Source: Parus major
Lineage: Eukaryota; Chordata; Aves; Passeriformes; Paridae
Length of the DNA stretch: 64,000 nucleotides
Direction of reading: 5' to 3'
Assembly (NCBI RefSeq): GCF_001522545.3
Contig: NC_031769.1
Span: 12,941,090 to 13,005,089 of the forward strand
Of the stretch, positions 1-40,300 are shown piece after piece. A program made the translations under genes and the position numbers. Position 1 is the first letter of the stretch. Each line of letters opens with the position of its first letter. The notes below the pieces were generated by a model, which was not told where the DNA came from, made no database searches, and worked only from the letters and a program-made list of their open reading frames with translations.

Positions 1-28082
<28,082 letters not shown>

Positions 28083-28570
28083 TGTTGCTATCCTGCAGGT
28101 ATGATTGTAAGGAGATCATTGCTGTCACTGTTTGGTGTGTTCCTGTGGGAAGAGGCAGGCCTGTGCCTCCATAATTGGTCACTTGGCAGCCCCTGTTTTT
28201 CTGCTGTTTACAACATCACCAGTGCCATGTCATGAGCGTCAATGAAAATGCCTATAGATATTTCAAGCTCATGTCATTATGACATTTCTTAAAACTTTAC
28301 TAAAAGAATGAGTGAAGTATTGCTGAAATGTGGAGAATTGGTTGGATACCATGCTTTTTTTTTCCCCTCCCCTTTCACGTTTGCAGTTGATGTTTTTTAA
28401 TGTATCTTAAGACAAAGTAAAAAAAAAAAAAAATCACATGAAAAACCTAAATATTGTAATATGACAGATAACCTAATAATTGTATCTACATTAAAATGTA
28501 AAAAAAAATGACGAACATGATACTGCTGCTTGTCAAATAAAAAAATAAAGTTATATAATGTGTCTCGAAT
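28083..28570 (+). other. CUL2: CUL2 3' untranslated region (end approximate)
   Basis: The region runs from the stop codon to shortly past the AATAAA pair. It is AT-rich and contains a 15-A run at 28419-28433 and other short A runs. The cleavage point is estimated as 15-30 nt after the signals, ahead of a TGTGTCTC-type downstream element near 28560. A longer 3' UTR using later signals (AATAAA at 28861-28866) cannot be excluded. Confidence 0.75.
28536..28549 (+). promoter_or_regulatory. CUL2: Paired poly(A) signals of CUL2
   Basis: Two AATAAA hexamers, at 28536-28541 and 28544-28549, lie about 455 nt after the stop. GT-rich sequence follows within 20 nt, as expected for a cleavage site. Confidence 0.8.
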
Positions 28571-31500
28571 GATTGTAGAGCTGGAATATAGCATTAATGT
28601 CTGTAAATATCATTCAGGCCTGAAGAGTAGAAATAATGTTATGTGTTTGGGTTTTGGATAACCTCAGAAGTAGGTCTGACATAACAACTAATTTATATAA
28701 AACTGAATACCAGGTATGTCATGTTTGATGTGATTATAAAAATATTTATGGTTAAGTGCACATCTTGTTTTCTTGAGATTAGGCTAATTTACATTCTTGA
28801 TGCCTGAAGGCCTCCCCTGTGTCTGTTAATCCCACACTGCAGGAATACATTACAAGAGAAAATAAACTGACGTTTGAGGGGATTTAAGCGGTGTAGTTCA
28901 CAAACACTTAGGAATAGTTATCATGAACATCAAAGATAGAGTTCAGTGGCTTGTGAAACCACCTTAATGGGAAAGCATATAGCAGACTGGTAACTGAAAA
29001 ATGTTTTTTCTCTAATATATTGGGTAGAAACACTACATGGATAGGTATCTGTGTTTGTTTCCACATAACTCATACTGCTTGTTTCTTACTTTCCCTCCTG
29101 ACTCCTATGGTTGTTTTTATCATGTTTTGTTTTCCTCTGCCCCAATTAGATTTCCAGCTGTTAGGGTGAGACAAGAAATCCACAGGCTATTTCATGTCCT
29201 GTGTTGTTCGTCAGGGTTGGCATGGTGACTGTTCACTCTCAAAAAAGCAAACTATAATTTTAAAAGGTACTAACTCTCCCACTGGAAGTGAATGGAATTT
29301 AAGAGCATTGAGAATTTGAACACACCAAATGCCTGCTGCAGAAAAGAGTTTCCTCATGGCTATGCCTGCAATTATGATTGATAGGATAAATATTAAGTTT
29401 AAATGTTCTATTTTTGCCAGATTTGTGTGCATATAAAAATATATATGTAGATACATACTATTTGCAGTATTTTTTTAGATTGTGTACTATCACCTACTAA
29501 AAAATGCACACATCAAGAACAAATTTTAAAGAAAAAACCTTTGGAGGGAGCTTTTTATTTTCTTTGCTTTTTCTAGTTTTTCACAGTATGTAAGGCTTCT
29601 CTCCAACTCTCAGATTGTTGCTGTCTCTTATTTCTTAAGTGGTATTACATTCATATACTTTCTAGAGGGTATAGGAAACTTCCTGTGGTTAACTAGGAAA
29701 TGCATCAAGAAGTGGTGCTATGTTTTTCTGATGCGGATTTTGCTCAGGATGAATAAAGGACAATAAACAATAAAAGGCAGCAAACATTCCTTCCATATTT
29801 ATGTTGTTTTATCCCACTATGCTAAGATTTAGATTTTTTTATGTGAATTTATGTCTTCAAGAAGTGAGGTTTTTAATTGTAATATGGTGCTGTAGATCAT
29901 TGTCTCAAGTGTTAGTTTAGAGTTGTCTCTATGTGGTGGGAGACAGCACAGGTACTTATACTGTCACCAGGTATAGTAAACAGGAGACACATCAGCATAG
30001 ATTTTGACTGGAGTGACTTCTAATCTATTCCAGTGTGAAGAATTTCTGTGCTTTATAAAAAAAAAATTATTGCATTACATCTTAGGACAAAAAATAGGGG
30101 CGATATTCTATTACATTATACAAAAAAAAAAAAAGAAAGAAAAAAAAGGAAGAAATATTTCTTCAATGTTGAATTAGCAGATCCTTTCTCCAGAAAACAA
30201 ACTAACTGACACCAAAGTTTCTGGAAACAAATGTGTTTTATCTTGTAACTCCTATTCGAGTCAACAGATTTTAAGCTTGTTCATAAAAGGGTTAATAAAA
30301 GCTTTAATTAAATATAGATTCCAGTAGCAAAATTTTAAGGCTGATTTTGAAGAAGGTTTGACCAATTTATTTTCAGAATCATTTCATAGGCAACACAAAA
30401 CTTCACTGCTCTATCCCAAACTTGCAAGGTTTTAACATTACCTTATCTCTCAATTTTTGCATACCTAAACCATCATTTTGGGTTTTAGATAAGCATGCTG
30501 CTGAGTTGAGGCATGTTTAGTGATTTAAAAACATTCATCTACTTCAGTGCAGTTGGCATCCCCAGATGATGTCTTTCATAATTACACACAAACTCAGTCT
30601 TTATGGTGCCTCTTAGGAAATGTTGTTATAGCTGGGAAACATTTTTTATTCTACTTTATAAATCACAGCTTTCCCCTCAGGAAAAAAGTAGTGCAAAATT
30701 CAGACCCCTGTAGCTGGGTTATGTCACTGAAATCACTGCTGGCACACAGGGATGCTGTTTGTAGTCTGGAGCTTCAGCCTGGCAGCCAATACCTTTGGAA
30801 ACTGTAGGTTCAAAATATAAGGTGCTAATAGGTATTAACAGGAGGGGCAAATTGTAAAAAAGCGAAGATAGCCAAAAATTCCATACCATTTAAATTTTTT
30901 AATAGAAGAAACTGGTATAACTTTACTTGCTTTTTTTGTTTGTTTGTCATACACCTACTGACATGTATGACCTGCTAGTGTACAGCAAGCCATACAGCTG
31001 AGTGGAAACAAAATGGTTTCATACACCTCATACATGCCTCATATCAAAATGCATTTTACCTCTGGTATGGAGTACTACTGATCATTCTTACTCTAACTGA
31101 AAAGGTGTTTCTGTGATGTTCGAATTTGTCTTCAGACTGATTGTCTAGTTCTAGGAAAGAAAACTGTGTACTTGCTTTTTAGTGTGTTCATATACATAAG
31201 ACAGACAGAGCTATGAAGGATACTTAATCACCATAACATAAACTGTTTGCAAAGCAGTGAGAATCATTACTTTCAATGAGTACATCACCTTTCCAAATAA
31301 GCAGAGTACAGAAATGGGTCAGCAGAGAAATAAATTTTATAAACTGGTATCTTTCAGTTATGCTTAGACAGATATTTCTTATCCTTAAAAAAGTTAATTT
31401 TAAAAACAAGTGCTGCAGCCTAGTATTGATATTGAGCGTAAATTCTTTGTACCCTAGGACAGATATTTTAGGACTGTCCATGCTTTACAAATATGGTAAG

Positions 31501-34399
31501 TACTTAGAGTTAATTAATCTAAGATGTCACAATGTATGAAAAAATACTCTCCAGAAACAATTGTTTTTCACTGATTATTTTCTCTTATTACAAATCTGAA
31601 TTTGTCTTCACTTGTTTATGGTAAGATGCACTTCTGAGCTGGTATGAAAGCAGCATTTTTCAGTTTTATCATGGACAAGAAGAGGAAGGGTCAAAAAAGC
31701 ATTTCAATATAATAATTTTAAAACAGTGCAAGACTGATAAACACATGTGTGGTTCTAAAATGGGGGGTGAATAAATATGATGGTAAAAGTAACCAAACAT
31801 ATCCATATACAGATGGATGCTTGGATGTGCATTTGTTATTGTTTCCATTCTGTGGAATTCACAGTTGCATCAATAAGGGAAGAACATAAAAGGCAGCAAA
31901 AGTAGAGAGGTAGATGAGAGGCTGGCTGTTTGGCATCTGGCAGTCCTGTTGGTGCTGCTCCCACCAGCTGTCCCAGGAGTACAGCATAAGACATGAGCCT
32001 TAGGCTCCCCAGTAAGCCCAGCCTTGCATATGCATCTGGGAAGTGAAGGACTATGCCTCAGAAGTAAATACAGAGCAAGCCAAAAGATATTGTTGGTCAC
32101 TTCTAAAACAGTTCTAGTAATTTAGGGAATTACTTTTAGGACCCCTGTGATTTAAAGCTGAGTGGTGATTTAAGCAAAACTGAAATACTCACCTGTTTGG
32201 TTGTTTTGGCTGGAGTAACAAGCAGCTGGCATTAACACCATCATAAGTTCTTCCTCCTCAGCTGGGGACAGTGCTGGATACATGCATTACTAGTCTGTTA
32301 CAGTATCAGGTACAAAGTACACCTGAACCACTGGCAGACTTGGTGGATGTGAACCCTTTTCCAGAGCTTCTGGACTAGCTGGAAGTCTGACATTTTACAG
32401 AGGAGGGCTATACTAGCTTTGTGTGTCCTTCCTTCCACTCTTCCACTGAGATAAATAAAAGAACACACTGCTGCTCTGTAAAATTTGCTCTCCAAATCTT
32501 TCATGAAGTTGTATACTGTATACTTCTGTATGAACAGAAAATCATGTATTTTAGGACTACTGAAATTACTGTAAGACAAAATATTTGCCAATGTCTGTAT
32601 AGCCAAGGCATCAGTTATTTACAGTCTGACTGAAAACCAGCCAAACATCTGATATTTTGGTGTTTACAGGAGCAATGGGTACATTAGGAGATTGTTTGGC
32701 ATCTTCTCATCTGAAAGAGAGGAAAGAGGCCTTGTTCTTAACATAGCCACTGAACGGCAAACACTGTAATTATCACCTCTTGGTGGAAACTGGTGGTTCT
32801 GATGTGTGTCAAACTGGCTTTTTCCTGCAGCTGAGAACAGTAGCACTGTTGCTGTCAACAGTTAGTAAAGAGGAGTGGTTTGAAGGCAGTCGTGAAACCT
32901 GGCAGATTGCTGTTGCCTGTCTTTTAATATTGGTTATATAATCTATAACCTAGGAATATATAATAAAAAGTGCAGTACTTCTCTGATAGTATTTCACATT
33001 ATATTGAAGTTTCAGGTGAGTTTCATAAGATGTACTTGGTCTGTTTTCTTAAAAACTCTATTCATGGGTCCATTTTCATTTCTTCTTTCCAATCACCAGC
33101 TTAATAGAATTTGTGATTATCAAAACCTGAGTTTGAGAGAATAAAAAAAAGTCTGAAACTCATGATACTGTGTACTCCTCTGTATATTTGAACCAGTTTG
33201 TGATGTTTCATGAGATTTGCTTTAAGAAATGCCAGGCATTTGGTTCCTTCAGAGCAGTGAGATACATGAGTGAGGTGCTGCCTGGAGCTGATCAAGAGGA
33301 AGCTGTCAGTGGCAGGGTATGAATGATCTGCTGATCCTGACACTTTAGAATTTGATATAGTACACAGAATCCAGCACATCACATGCTCTCTTCAGGGTTT
33401 GTTCTCTTTTAAAGAGAGGCACAAGCAGTGATGCCAGTGGGCATTCAAAAAATATGAGACTCAGCCTTTTTGAGTCTGTTCTCATTCTTTCCTTGACCAG
33501 AAGTGTGCCCTAGTCTTAATAAAGCAAGCAAGGCCTGTCACCTTGCTCGAATATGTACAAACTTAAACTGGCATGAAGGTAAATCAGAAAGAGTGAGCTC
33601 TTATCTACTTCCCATGGATTTTTGTGTGTTTTTCATTCCAATATTCTAGGCACTAGAAAACAATAATTTAGACAAGGGACCTGTCATTTAGTCATTAATA
33701 TATTCCTGTGGGAGCTGGGGCTGGGAGAGTGGGTTCCCATCAGTGGGTTGGTAACTAAAGAGCCATCTGCTTCTCAGTGCAGAAGGAAAGTGGCAGTGGC
33801 CAGAATTCTGTATGCAATCTGCCTCCTTTGTGCTGGTTGATGTTCATAATAGACTTAAGTGAGAGCTAGTAATCTAGATAGCAGTAATGAATATTTGAAC
33901 ATTTAAGTTTAGGGGTCATTTCACCATCTGGCAACTTAAAAAGACTTGGAAACTGGGCTTTCAAAACTATGTTTATGGGTTCGCCCATATGTTCTGCCTG
34001 ACTGCTGTCTGAAGGCATGAAAAGGAGTCATCTTTTTCTTCAAAAGGAAAGCCTCATCTGTAGCCTTGTCTCAGGGATTCCAAGTGAAATTCTGCCTTCC
34101 CCCAAGTGTGTGTCTGCTGGCACATGATTTAGTGTACTGGTAATGGTGTATCTAAGCTTTACTGCAGCCTCAAATTGAAGAGATATACACCCACAAGTCT
34201 TTCCCTGCTTAAAACCTGAGTCATGGCTGTGAATCAGAGATGTGCCCGTTGCAGCTGGTGAAGGAGGTTTGGGAATATGTAACATTCCACTTGGGAACAG
34301 TGTAGTGTGATTTTGGGCTAGGGAAACCACCCATCTGCATGAAAATAGGCTCTAGCATTAAATCTCTGTCCATGGAGAAGACCCCACAAATTAATACCT
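28571..34399. other. Intergenic, no gene recognised
   Basis: This AT-rich sequence downstream of CUL2 has only short, unconvincing open frames on both strands. It contains A-rich tracts at 30056-30067 and 30122-30152. No RNA gene or transposon was recognised. It may hold regulatory sequence, which cannot be judged from one genome. Confidence 0.75.
30122..30152 (+). repeat. A-rich tract (13 A, then A/G mix)
   Basis: Thirteen A are followed by GAAAG and further A runs. It is a simple sequence with no adjacent retroposon body recognised. Confidence 0.75.
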
Positions 34400-34402
34400 G
34401 TC

Positions 34403-34548
34403 ATCCATCCTGGAAGAGTTCAAGGCCAGACTTGATGGGGCTCTTAGCAGCTTGGTGTAGTGGAAGGTGTTCCTGCCCATGGCAGTGGAATTGGAACTAG
34501 GTGATCTTAAAGGTTTTTTTCAACCAAAAGCATTTTATTATTTTTGAG
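34403..34548 (+). mobile_element. CR1 retrotransposon 3' fragment (avian type)
   Basis: The sequence follows the avian CR1 3' end in order. It has a CTGGAAGAGTTCAAGGCCAG segment, then GATGGGGCTCTTAGCAGC, TGGAAGGTGTTCCTGCCCAT, and GGAACTAGGTGATCTTAAAG followed by TTCAACC. The usual ATTCTATG tail is degraded to ATTTTATT. Only the terminal ~145 bp remain, so it is 5'-truncated as most CR1 copies are. Its presence supports a bird source. Confidence 0.88.
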
Positions 34549-34550
34549 TG

Positions 34551-36227
34551 ATGTAACTAAGAAGCTGCACTAGCTGTTCCTCAGCACTCTTTCTTCAAGG
34601 CAGTAGCCTTGCCTGTTTTGGATGCTCTCTGTCTTGGGGCACTGGCATTCAGTTTTTTAAAATATGTATTTTAAAGGATGTGTGCAGTTTGTTAGATAGA
34701 TGGGAAGAAATGGAGCTTGTGCCACTGAGCACAACTGGTATTACCTCAGAGGGGAGGGATGGGTGGGGATGTGCTCTGGTCCTGTGCGACAGCCTGGCAG
34801 TTGGGGCAGCAGAGTGCAGAGCTTTGTGTGTGGACTGGCAGACCCTCTTTATTCTTTCCCACACCCAGGCACAACCTTTGAAATGCAGACTTGACAGGCA
34901 GAGCTGGAATATCTGCTCCTTCCCTTCCTGGTACAGCTCCCGTGTGTGTTAGGACCGCGTGTCGAGACAAGCCTCGCTTTGCCAACAGAGCCCAAAGAGA
35001 GCGGTAGTGCCGTCACTCTTTCAGCAATCGGGGAAGGTGGAGGGCTGGCTGGGACATGACCCTGGGGATTTTCAGGTGGCAAAGGAGGCTGTGGTCTGCA
35101 TGGACTTAATTTTAATATAGGGACAAAAATCAGAAACTGTGTATTATTCCTGTGCCAGGAAGCATGTGATAAACTTCTTAATCAGGTATTAGCTGAGGTG
35201 GCTCAGGAAACTCTAGGTTTTGTGTCATTTACAATGACAAAGATAAAAATATGACAGGTAAAATTGCTGTTTTATGCTTGGATTTGCCTTTGACTTTTTC
35301 TTTTTGACTTTTTTTTTTTTTTGGTTGCTGGTTTATAAACCCTTTCATAAAATAAAATACAGGCTTTTGAAAAGCAGATCTTCAAGAAGTTTGTTTTGAA
35401 AGGATTTTTTTTTATGGAATGTTTAATCCACATTTCCTGTCGATGTGCACTCTGGGCTTTGCATCCTTCAGCATTCCCTTCCTCCCTGGCTAAAATGGCC
35501 ATTGTGCTCTTGCACATCTGCAGCAGTGGTTGGCTGGCTGAGCTCCAGACAAGGGAAAGTTGTTTCTCTTTGCAGGGGTGGTTCTTGCTGCATTCACCTC
35601 CTCACTGTGACCATCTCCTTTCATGCCATACCTTACAGTCTCTAGTGCCTACATAGTACATTTTGTATATGACATATGACACTTGTACATAGCACCTTAA
35701 CTTTTTTTTCTTTTTTAAAAATCTGTGCATATAAAGGTATGTCACAAATTTCTACCCCTCTCTCTGCTTCTGTAGCGAGTGGTTTTGCCTAGCCTCCCTT
35801 AGAATGTGATTTTATTACTGTCATAATTATGTGAGCACTAGGATACTTAAACCAGGTTTTCTTCAGGAGTTTGCTATGGTTGTGTCTGGTTTTTAATTAT
35901 GAAATTAAAAATCCCATTAAACCCTGTCCACACAGACTAAAGTTTTTATACCACTCCTACAGAGCACTGAAAAACAGCATTTAGTGATCCATGTGTTAGA
36001 GTAGTATTTTGAATTAACTTTTGTAGTCCTTTGGGGGATATATATTGTTCATTTTTGAGCATATAAAATGACTGTGAAAACTTCCACTTAGCTACATGCT
36101 AGTTAAAGTATGGACAACATAAATGCAAACTCCTTTTCAAGCTATCACCTGCTTGAGTAACGGAGGAAGCAACTGTGACAGAACATCTCTGTATTCAGAC
36201 TCTGCTGGAGGCTACAAAGACTCAGAA
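34551..36227. other. Intergenic, with a small CpG-rich patch
   Basis: No gene was recognised, although overlapping open frames of 60-90 codons occur at 34.65-35.65 kb on both strands. A CpG-rich patch lies at 34941-35030 (listed separately) and a 14-T run at 35309-35322. Confidence 0.72.
34941..35030. other. CpG-rich patch
   Basis: Eight CpG dinucleotides fall within about 90 bp, in a window where CpG is otherwise scarce. No promoter motif, gene start or known repeat was recognised at it. Confidence 0.6.
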
Positions 36228-36267
36228 ATTTTAGAGCAGTTACATTCAGTGACAACTGCTCTAAAAT
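36228..36267 (+). repeat. Perfect 14-bp hairpin
   Basis: ATTTTAGAGCAGTT at 36228-36241 is exactly complementary to AACTGCTCTAAAAT at 36254-36267, with a 12-nt loop. The stem is too short for a normal microRNA precursor. No T run follows, and no target-site duplication marks it as a transposon. Confidence 0.9.
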
Positions 36268-36679
36268 CAATATTTTTAGGTTGTGTTGCAGCATGGAGGG
36301 AAAATATCCTTCCACTGTTCTGGTTTTGCACAATGAGATTGTTCTTTACTCACCAGGAACATTGGCTGATTGGGAAAATTTGGGGAAGGTGATAGAATGC
36401 TATCGAACCTGCTTGTAGCAGTTCTCATCTTCCCTGAAGCCACTACTGCAATATGACTCTCCTGCTAACTCAGAGCAGCAGAATTGATTGCGACTGTGGG
36501 AAATGCAGGTGCTTTCCTCAAAGTGTTACAGCAGAATCTCTGCTGGTTTAAAGACTTTCTAACCCTAGTGACAAGGGTGGGGGACCAGTGTGGCCATACA
36601 TTCTGCTGAAAAGGTCGAATATCGGGAAGACAAATATGGAAAAATGGAATTGTAATGCTTCTCCCTGGTCAGATTGAGG

Positions 36680-36792
36680 CGTTCGAGGTGCCTGAGCGTG
36701 TTGGGGGAGCAGAGGCCCCGCTGCAGCCTCCTGCCAGCAGAGGTAGCTGCGGCAGCTGAGCTGGGCACAGGGAGCCTCGCTCGGTCCTGCGG
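36680..36792. other. CpG- and GC-rich patch
   Basis: Eight CpG occur in about 113 bp, embedded in ~200 bp of GC-rich sequence with repeated CAGC. Open frames cross it on both strands (to 107 codons on + and 124 on -), which GC-rich sequence produces by chance. No known promoter or protein was recognised. Confidence 0.55.
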
Positions 36793-37035
36793 ATCCCAGC
36801 AGCAGCTTCCCACAGCAGCAGCCAGCTGTGCTCTAGGACAGGAAACACTCTCCATTACAGACCCAGAATTTAGCAGTTCCTGCAGCAAGGAGAGCTTGGA
36901 GGGCTCAGGACAAGAACACAGTGAAACTTGTGCATACACAGTTAGAAGCTGGGAAGACAGAGTCCCAGTGCTGCCATGCTCTTATGGTTTTGGTTAATAG
37001 GATTGGTATTCTTGTGATTTTCCTTTGCAGGGCCA

Positions 37036-37105
37036 GGAACTGGACTTCAACGATCCTCGTGGGACCCTTCCAGCTCAGGATATTCTGTGATTTCAATGTT
37101 CCTAA
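37036..37105 (+). mobile_element. CR1 retrotransposon 3' fragment (avian type)
   Basis: The segment resembles the CR1 terminal sequence: GAACTGGACTTCAACGATCC, then TCGTGGGACCCTTCCAGCTC, then AGGATATTCTGTGATTTCAA. Only ~70 bp remain. It sits just after a TTTGCAG that imitates a splice acceptor, but the repeat explains the sequence better than an exon does. Confidence 0.8.
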
Positions 37106-37294
37106 TGAGTATTAGGACCCGCTGTGATTCATTTCTGCTGAGACAGCTGCAACCCTTTAGCAAATTTGGGAGGGAGGGGAAAAAGGGGGAGGTACTTTGC
37201 ATCTCCATCAAGTGCCTTCTCCATGCAAGGACAGCACATCTTGCAGGAAAATGTACTTTGCTTTTCCACTGGAATCCTGGATAGAGATAACCAT

Positions 37295-37328
37295 TTGTTG
37301 TCGTCGTCGTAGGAGGAGGAGGAGGAGG
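37295..37328 (+). repeat. Compound trinucleotide microsatellite
   Basis: A short GTT/GTC trinucleotide run is followed at once by six AGG/GGA units. On the minus strand these read as short Pro and Thr runs in an otherwise random open frame. Confidence 0.85.
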
Positions 37329-40300
37329 CTGGGGGAGCACTGCAGCTTTTGAAAGGTGTTGATCATCCTCTTACCAAGACTGGAGAGAGAGAAGGGCTGA
37401 GAAACAAGATGGGTGTAAAGCTGTTCACAGACAAATCACTGTTAGAGGGGCCCTAGAAAGGTGGGGAAAGATACAGTTTTGGAGTTTGAGGATGTATGAA
37501 ATGGAGGAATAGGCAGATAAAGAGATAACAGTGCCGGAATATGTTGTGTGTTTTGTGGTATGGTACATAATCAAAATACATAATTTTGTCTCAGGCAGGA
37601 AAAATCTCTAACCTAAAATTCACCAGCTGGGCAGCTTTTAAGCACAAATAGTAACCAAAGAGAAGCTTCATGTCTGATTCCCCATTATTTACTCCTGTCT
37701 TAATGTCCTCATTCCTTGTGTTCCTGTTAGCTGCTTCTTCAATCCCCAAACATCCTTTGAGTTTTGTGTGGATTATCTGATGGTGTGAGTTTTTGAAGCT
37801 TTACTGAAAATAAAGGCCTCTTCATCTGAAGACGCATGTGAGTTAAATAGGGGTTCTAAACTTGGCATAAGGAAGAAGCTGGAAATAGTGAAAGCGATGA
37901 GAGTTACAGGTGCAGATACCAAACTTTCTTACCCAAGATTTTGAAATGGCTTAGCAATGCTGTTATGTGAGTTCCAAGTGAACAGGAGAGAATGGAAGAA
38001 GCCCTGAAGCAGAGAAACAGGTTGGGAATGGAGCCAAAAATCTATACTTGTCTTACCATTTGAGATGGGCTGCAGCTAATTGGGAAGGGGGGGAGGTGTG
38101 ACAGTAGAAAAAAGGTATAATAAATCCTGTTATTTAAAGGCTGCTCCTGCACCACTTAGTGCTTCCTTACTGTTTTGAGATTTCTGTCTGAAAGCTGTTT
38201 GGTTCTTTTTTTTTCCCCAAAGTCTTAATGGGTTTGTGGTTGTTTTTCTATTTTTTGTGGCAGAAATAAATAATAAGAAAGGATTTTCAGATGCCTGGAT
38301 ATAGTAATCTGGTTGGAATATATAGGGCAACCCAATAATAAGAAGATTTAGATATTTTAACCTTTTATATTACAGAATACTTGTCTTCACAGATGCATCA
38401 GCGTGGTGGGCAGTGCTGTGGATCTGAAGAAATGTGAGGACTCATCTGGGAGCAGAAGCGAAAATTTGCCCCAGGTAGCCAGGGCATGAGAGTGTGCTTT
38501 CAGTCTGGCCTGGTGGGATCCTGAATTCCCTTGTGTTTGGCAGCTTCAGTAGCAGGGTTAGAGAGGCCTCGCTGTCAGGTGAACCTTTAGCAAGGTGCCC
38601 CTAAGAGGCTGCTTTGGATTACCTCAGGCTCAGTGTAGGGAACTGAGCCTGGGTCTTCTCCTTCCTCATTGTGCGTTCTCATCCCCAGGCTATTAAATAG
38701 AAGGGATAGGTGAGAAGGTTGCTGGCTTCCTTTGGCTCTATTTGAAAAGGAAGTATCTGCCATCAGTGCACTTCATGGGGCGCCTAATCTTGTGTGTTCT
38801 GAAAACACCCTTCAGACAGAGCCCCTTAGGGGACACGAGGTTCTGGAGCCTGCTCAGGCTGCAGTGCTGAGCTGTTTGGCCCTGCTGAGACTGAGGCAGT
38901 TCTGGGCATGCATAGAGGTGAGACATCACCTATCTGGAACGTCTGGAAATCAAAAAAAGTAAGGTGCCTCTGTGTGTGAAATTTCAGAATCACAATTTTT
39001 GTCACTATTGGGTTTAGCTTGATAATACAGTTCAATATTTTAATTTTGAGTAAACCTTGACCTAATAAAGTCAATCTCCATCTCTGTGAGAAGCAGAGAT
39101 TTTTTTCTTTTATAACTTGAAGCAAAGGTTGAACAAATTTTAATGGGCAACCTCATTGTTGGATTAGAGCCCTCATTCAATCAGAGCGTGCAAAACACAA
39201 ACCCTAGGCAGAGCTAAACTACAAAGCGGAGGAGATTTTCACAATGCTAAATGGAGTGAAAGCACCACGGGAAAAATGTCTGAAATCCTCTTATATGATT
39301 ATAAAAACAAAAATACACACACACACACGAAACCAGCAAAGTCTTAGACTGGGGTGCCACAGGGAACTGGCAAGAGAACAGCCTGTTCTAGTTGGATGCT
39401 TGCTTTGATATTAGATGGAAGCTGTAACAAAGCAAATATCCCAGGACTGCTTACAGGTCTCTGTGGAGAAGTTGACCATGAGTCTATTGGCCCCTTTCTC
39501 ATTCCACAGCTGAGCCCAGCTAACTTCCAGCTCTCATCACTACCCCTCTCCAGTCACACTGTCCCGTCTTTGTGCCTGTGAGGTTATTATGAAACCTCAT
39601 GCTCATTTCTTTCTAACCTTCATGAGATTAATTTCTCGGCCTTTCCACCTAAATATCGTTTGTCATCTACAATTGCACCCGTGTCTCTGGAATCTCTATG
39701 GGTTCCACAGGATTAACATTCTCTCTTGGGTGTCTTGCTTGCTTGCACTGTACTCCTGTGCACACACGCTTTTAGCACTACCAAGAGACATCAGTATGTG
39801 CTTTTTCACCAGAGTCTAACTAGCATTACTACAAAGTTTTAGAAATAGATTGAAAAGTTCTTAGGAATACAACCTTCTTTTCTGGCTTCTTTCTTTAGCA
39901 GCAATTCAAAGGCACCTGCATCCCTTCTCAGGTAGCATTAGTAACTGTAGGTTCCACAGTGGGAGACTGGATTGCTGTAGTTGTATGAAGCTGTCTGAGA
40001 GCACATGGTGGGATGGGACGGCATAGTTTACATTTCAGGATGTTCCCATTAACGTTGCTCTCCATTGTGCTCTATGGAACCTTAAAGGTGAGGAATTACT
40101 TTAATTTTGTGTAAATTGCATCTAGTTTATGGGGCTGAGGCCAGTGATTATACACAGAAGATGAAATATAATGTAATGAAATAAACATGCATAAAATTGC
40201 ACGAGAATATGAAATCCTAGGTGAGAGAAGCTAAAGGGAAAATAGAGAGAATGAAGCTGAATGGCAGAATGAATGCCATTAGATTTGACAGGCCAGGTTC

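Noticed and set aside
37020..37090. Strong TTTGCAG acceptor followed by an open frame ending in TGA, resembling a terminal coding exon.
   Set aside because: The sequence after the acceptor matches the CR1 3' terminus in order, so the repeat explains it.
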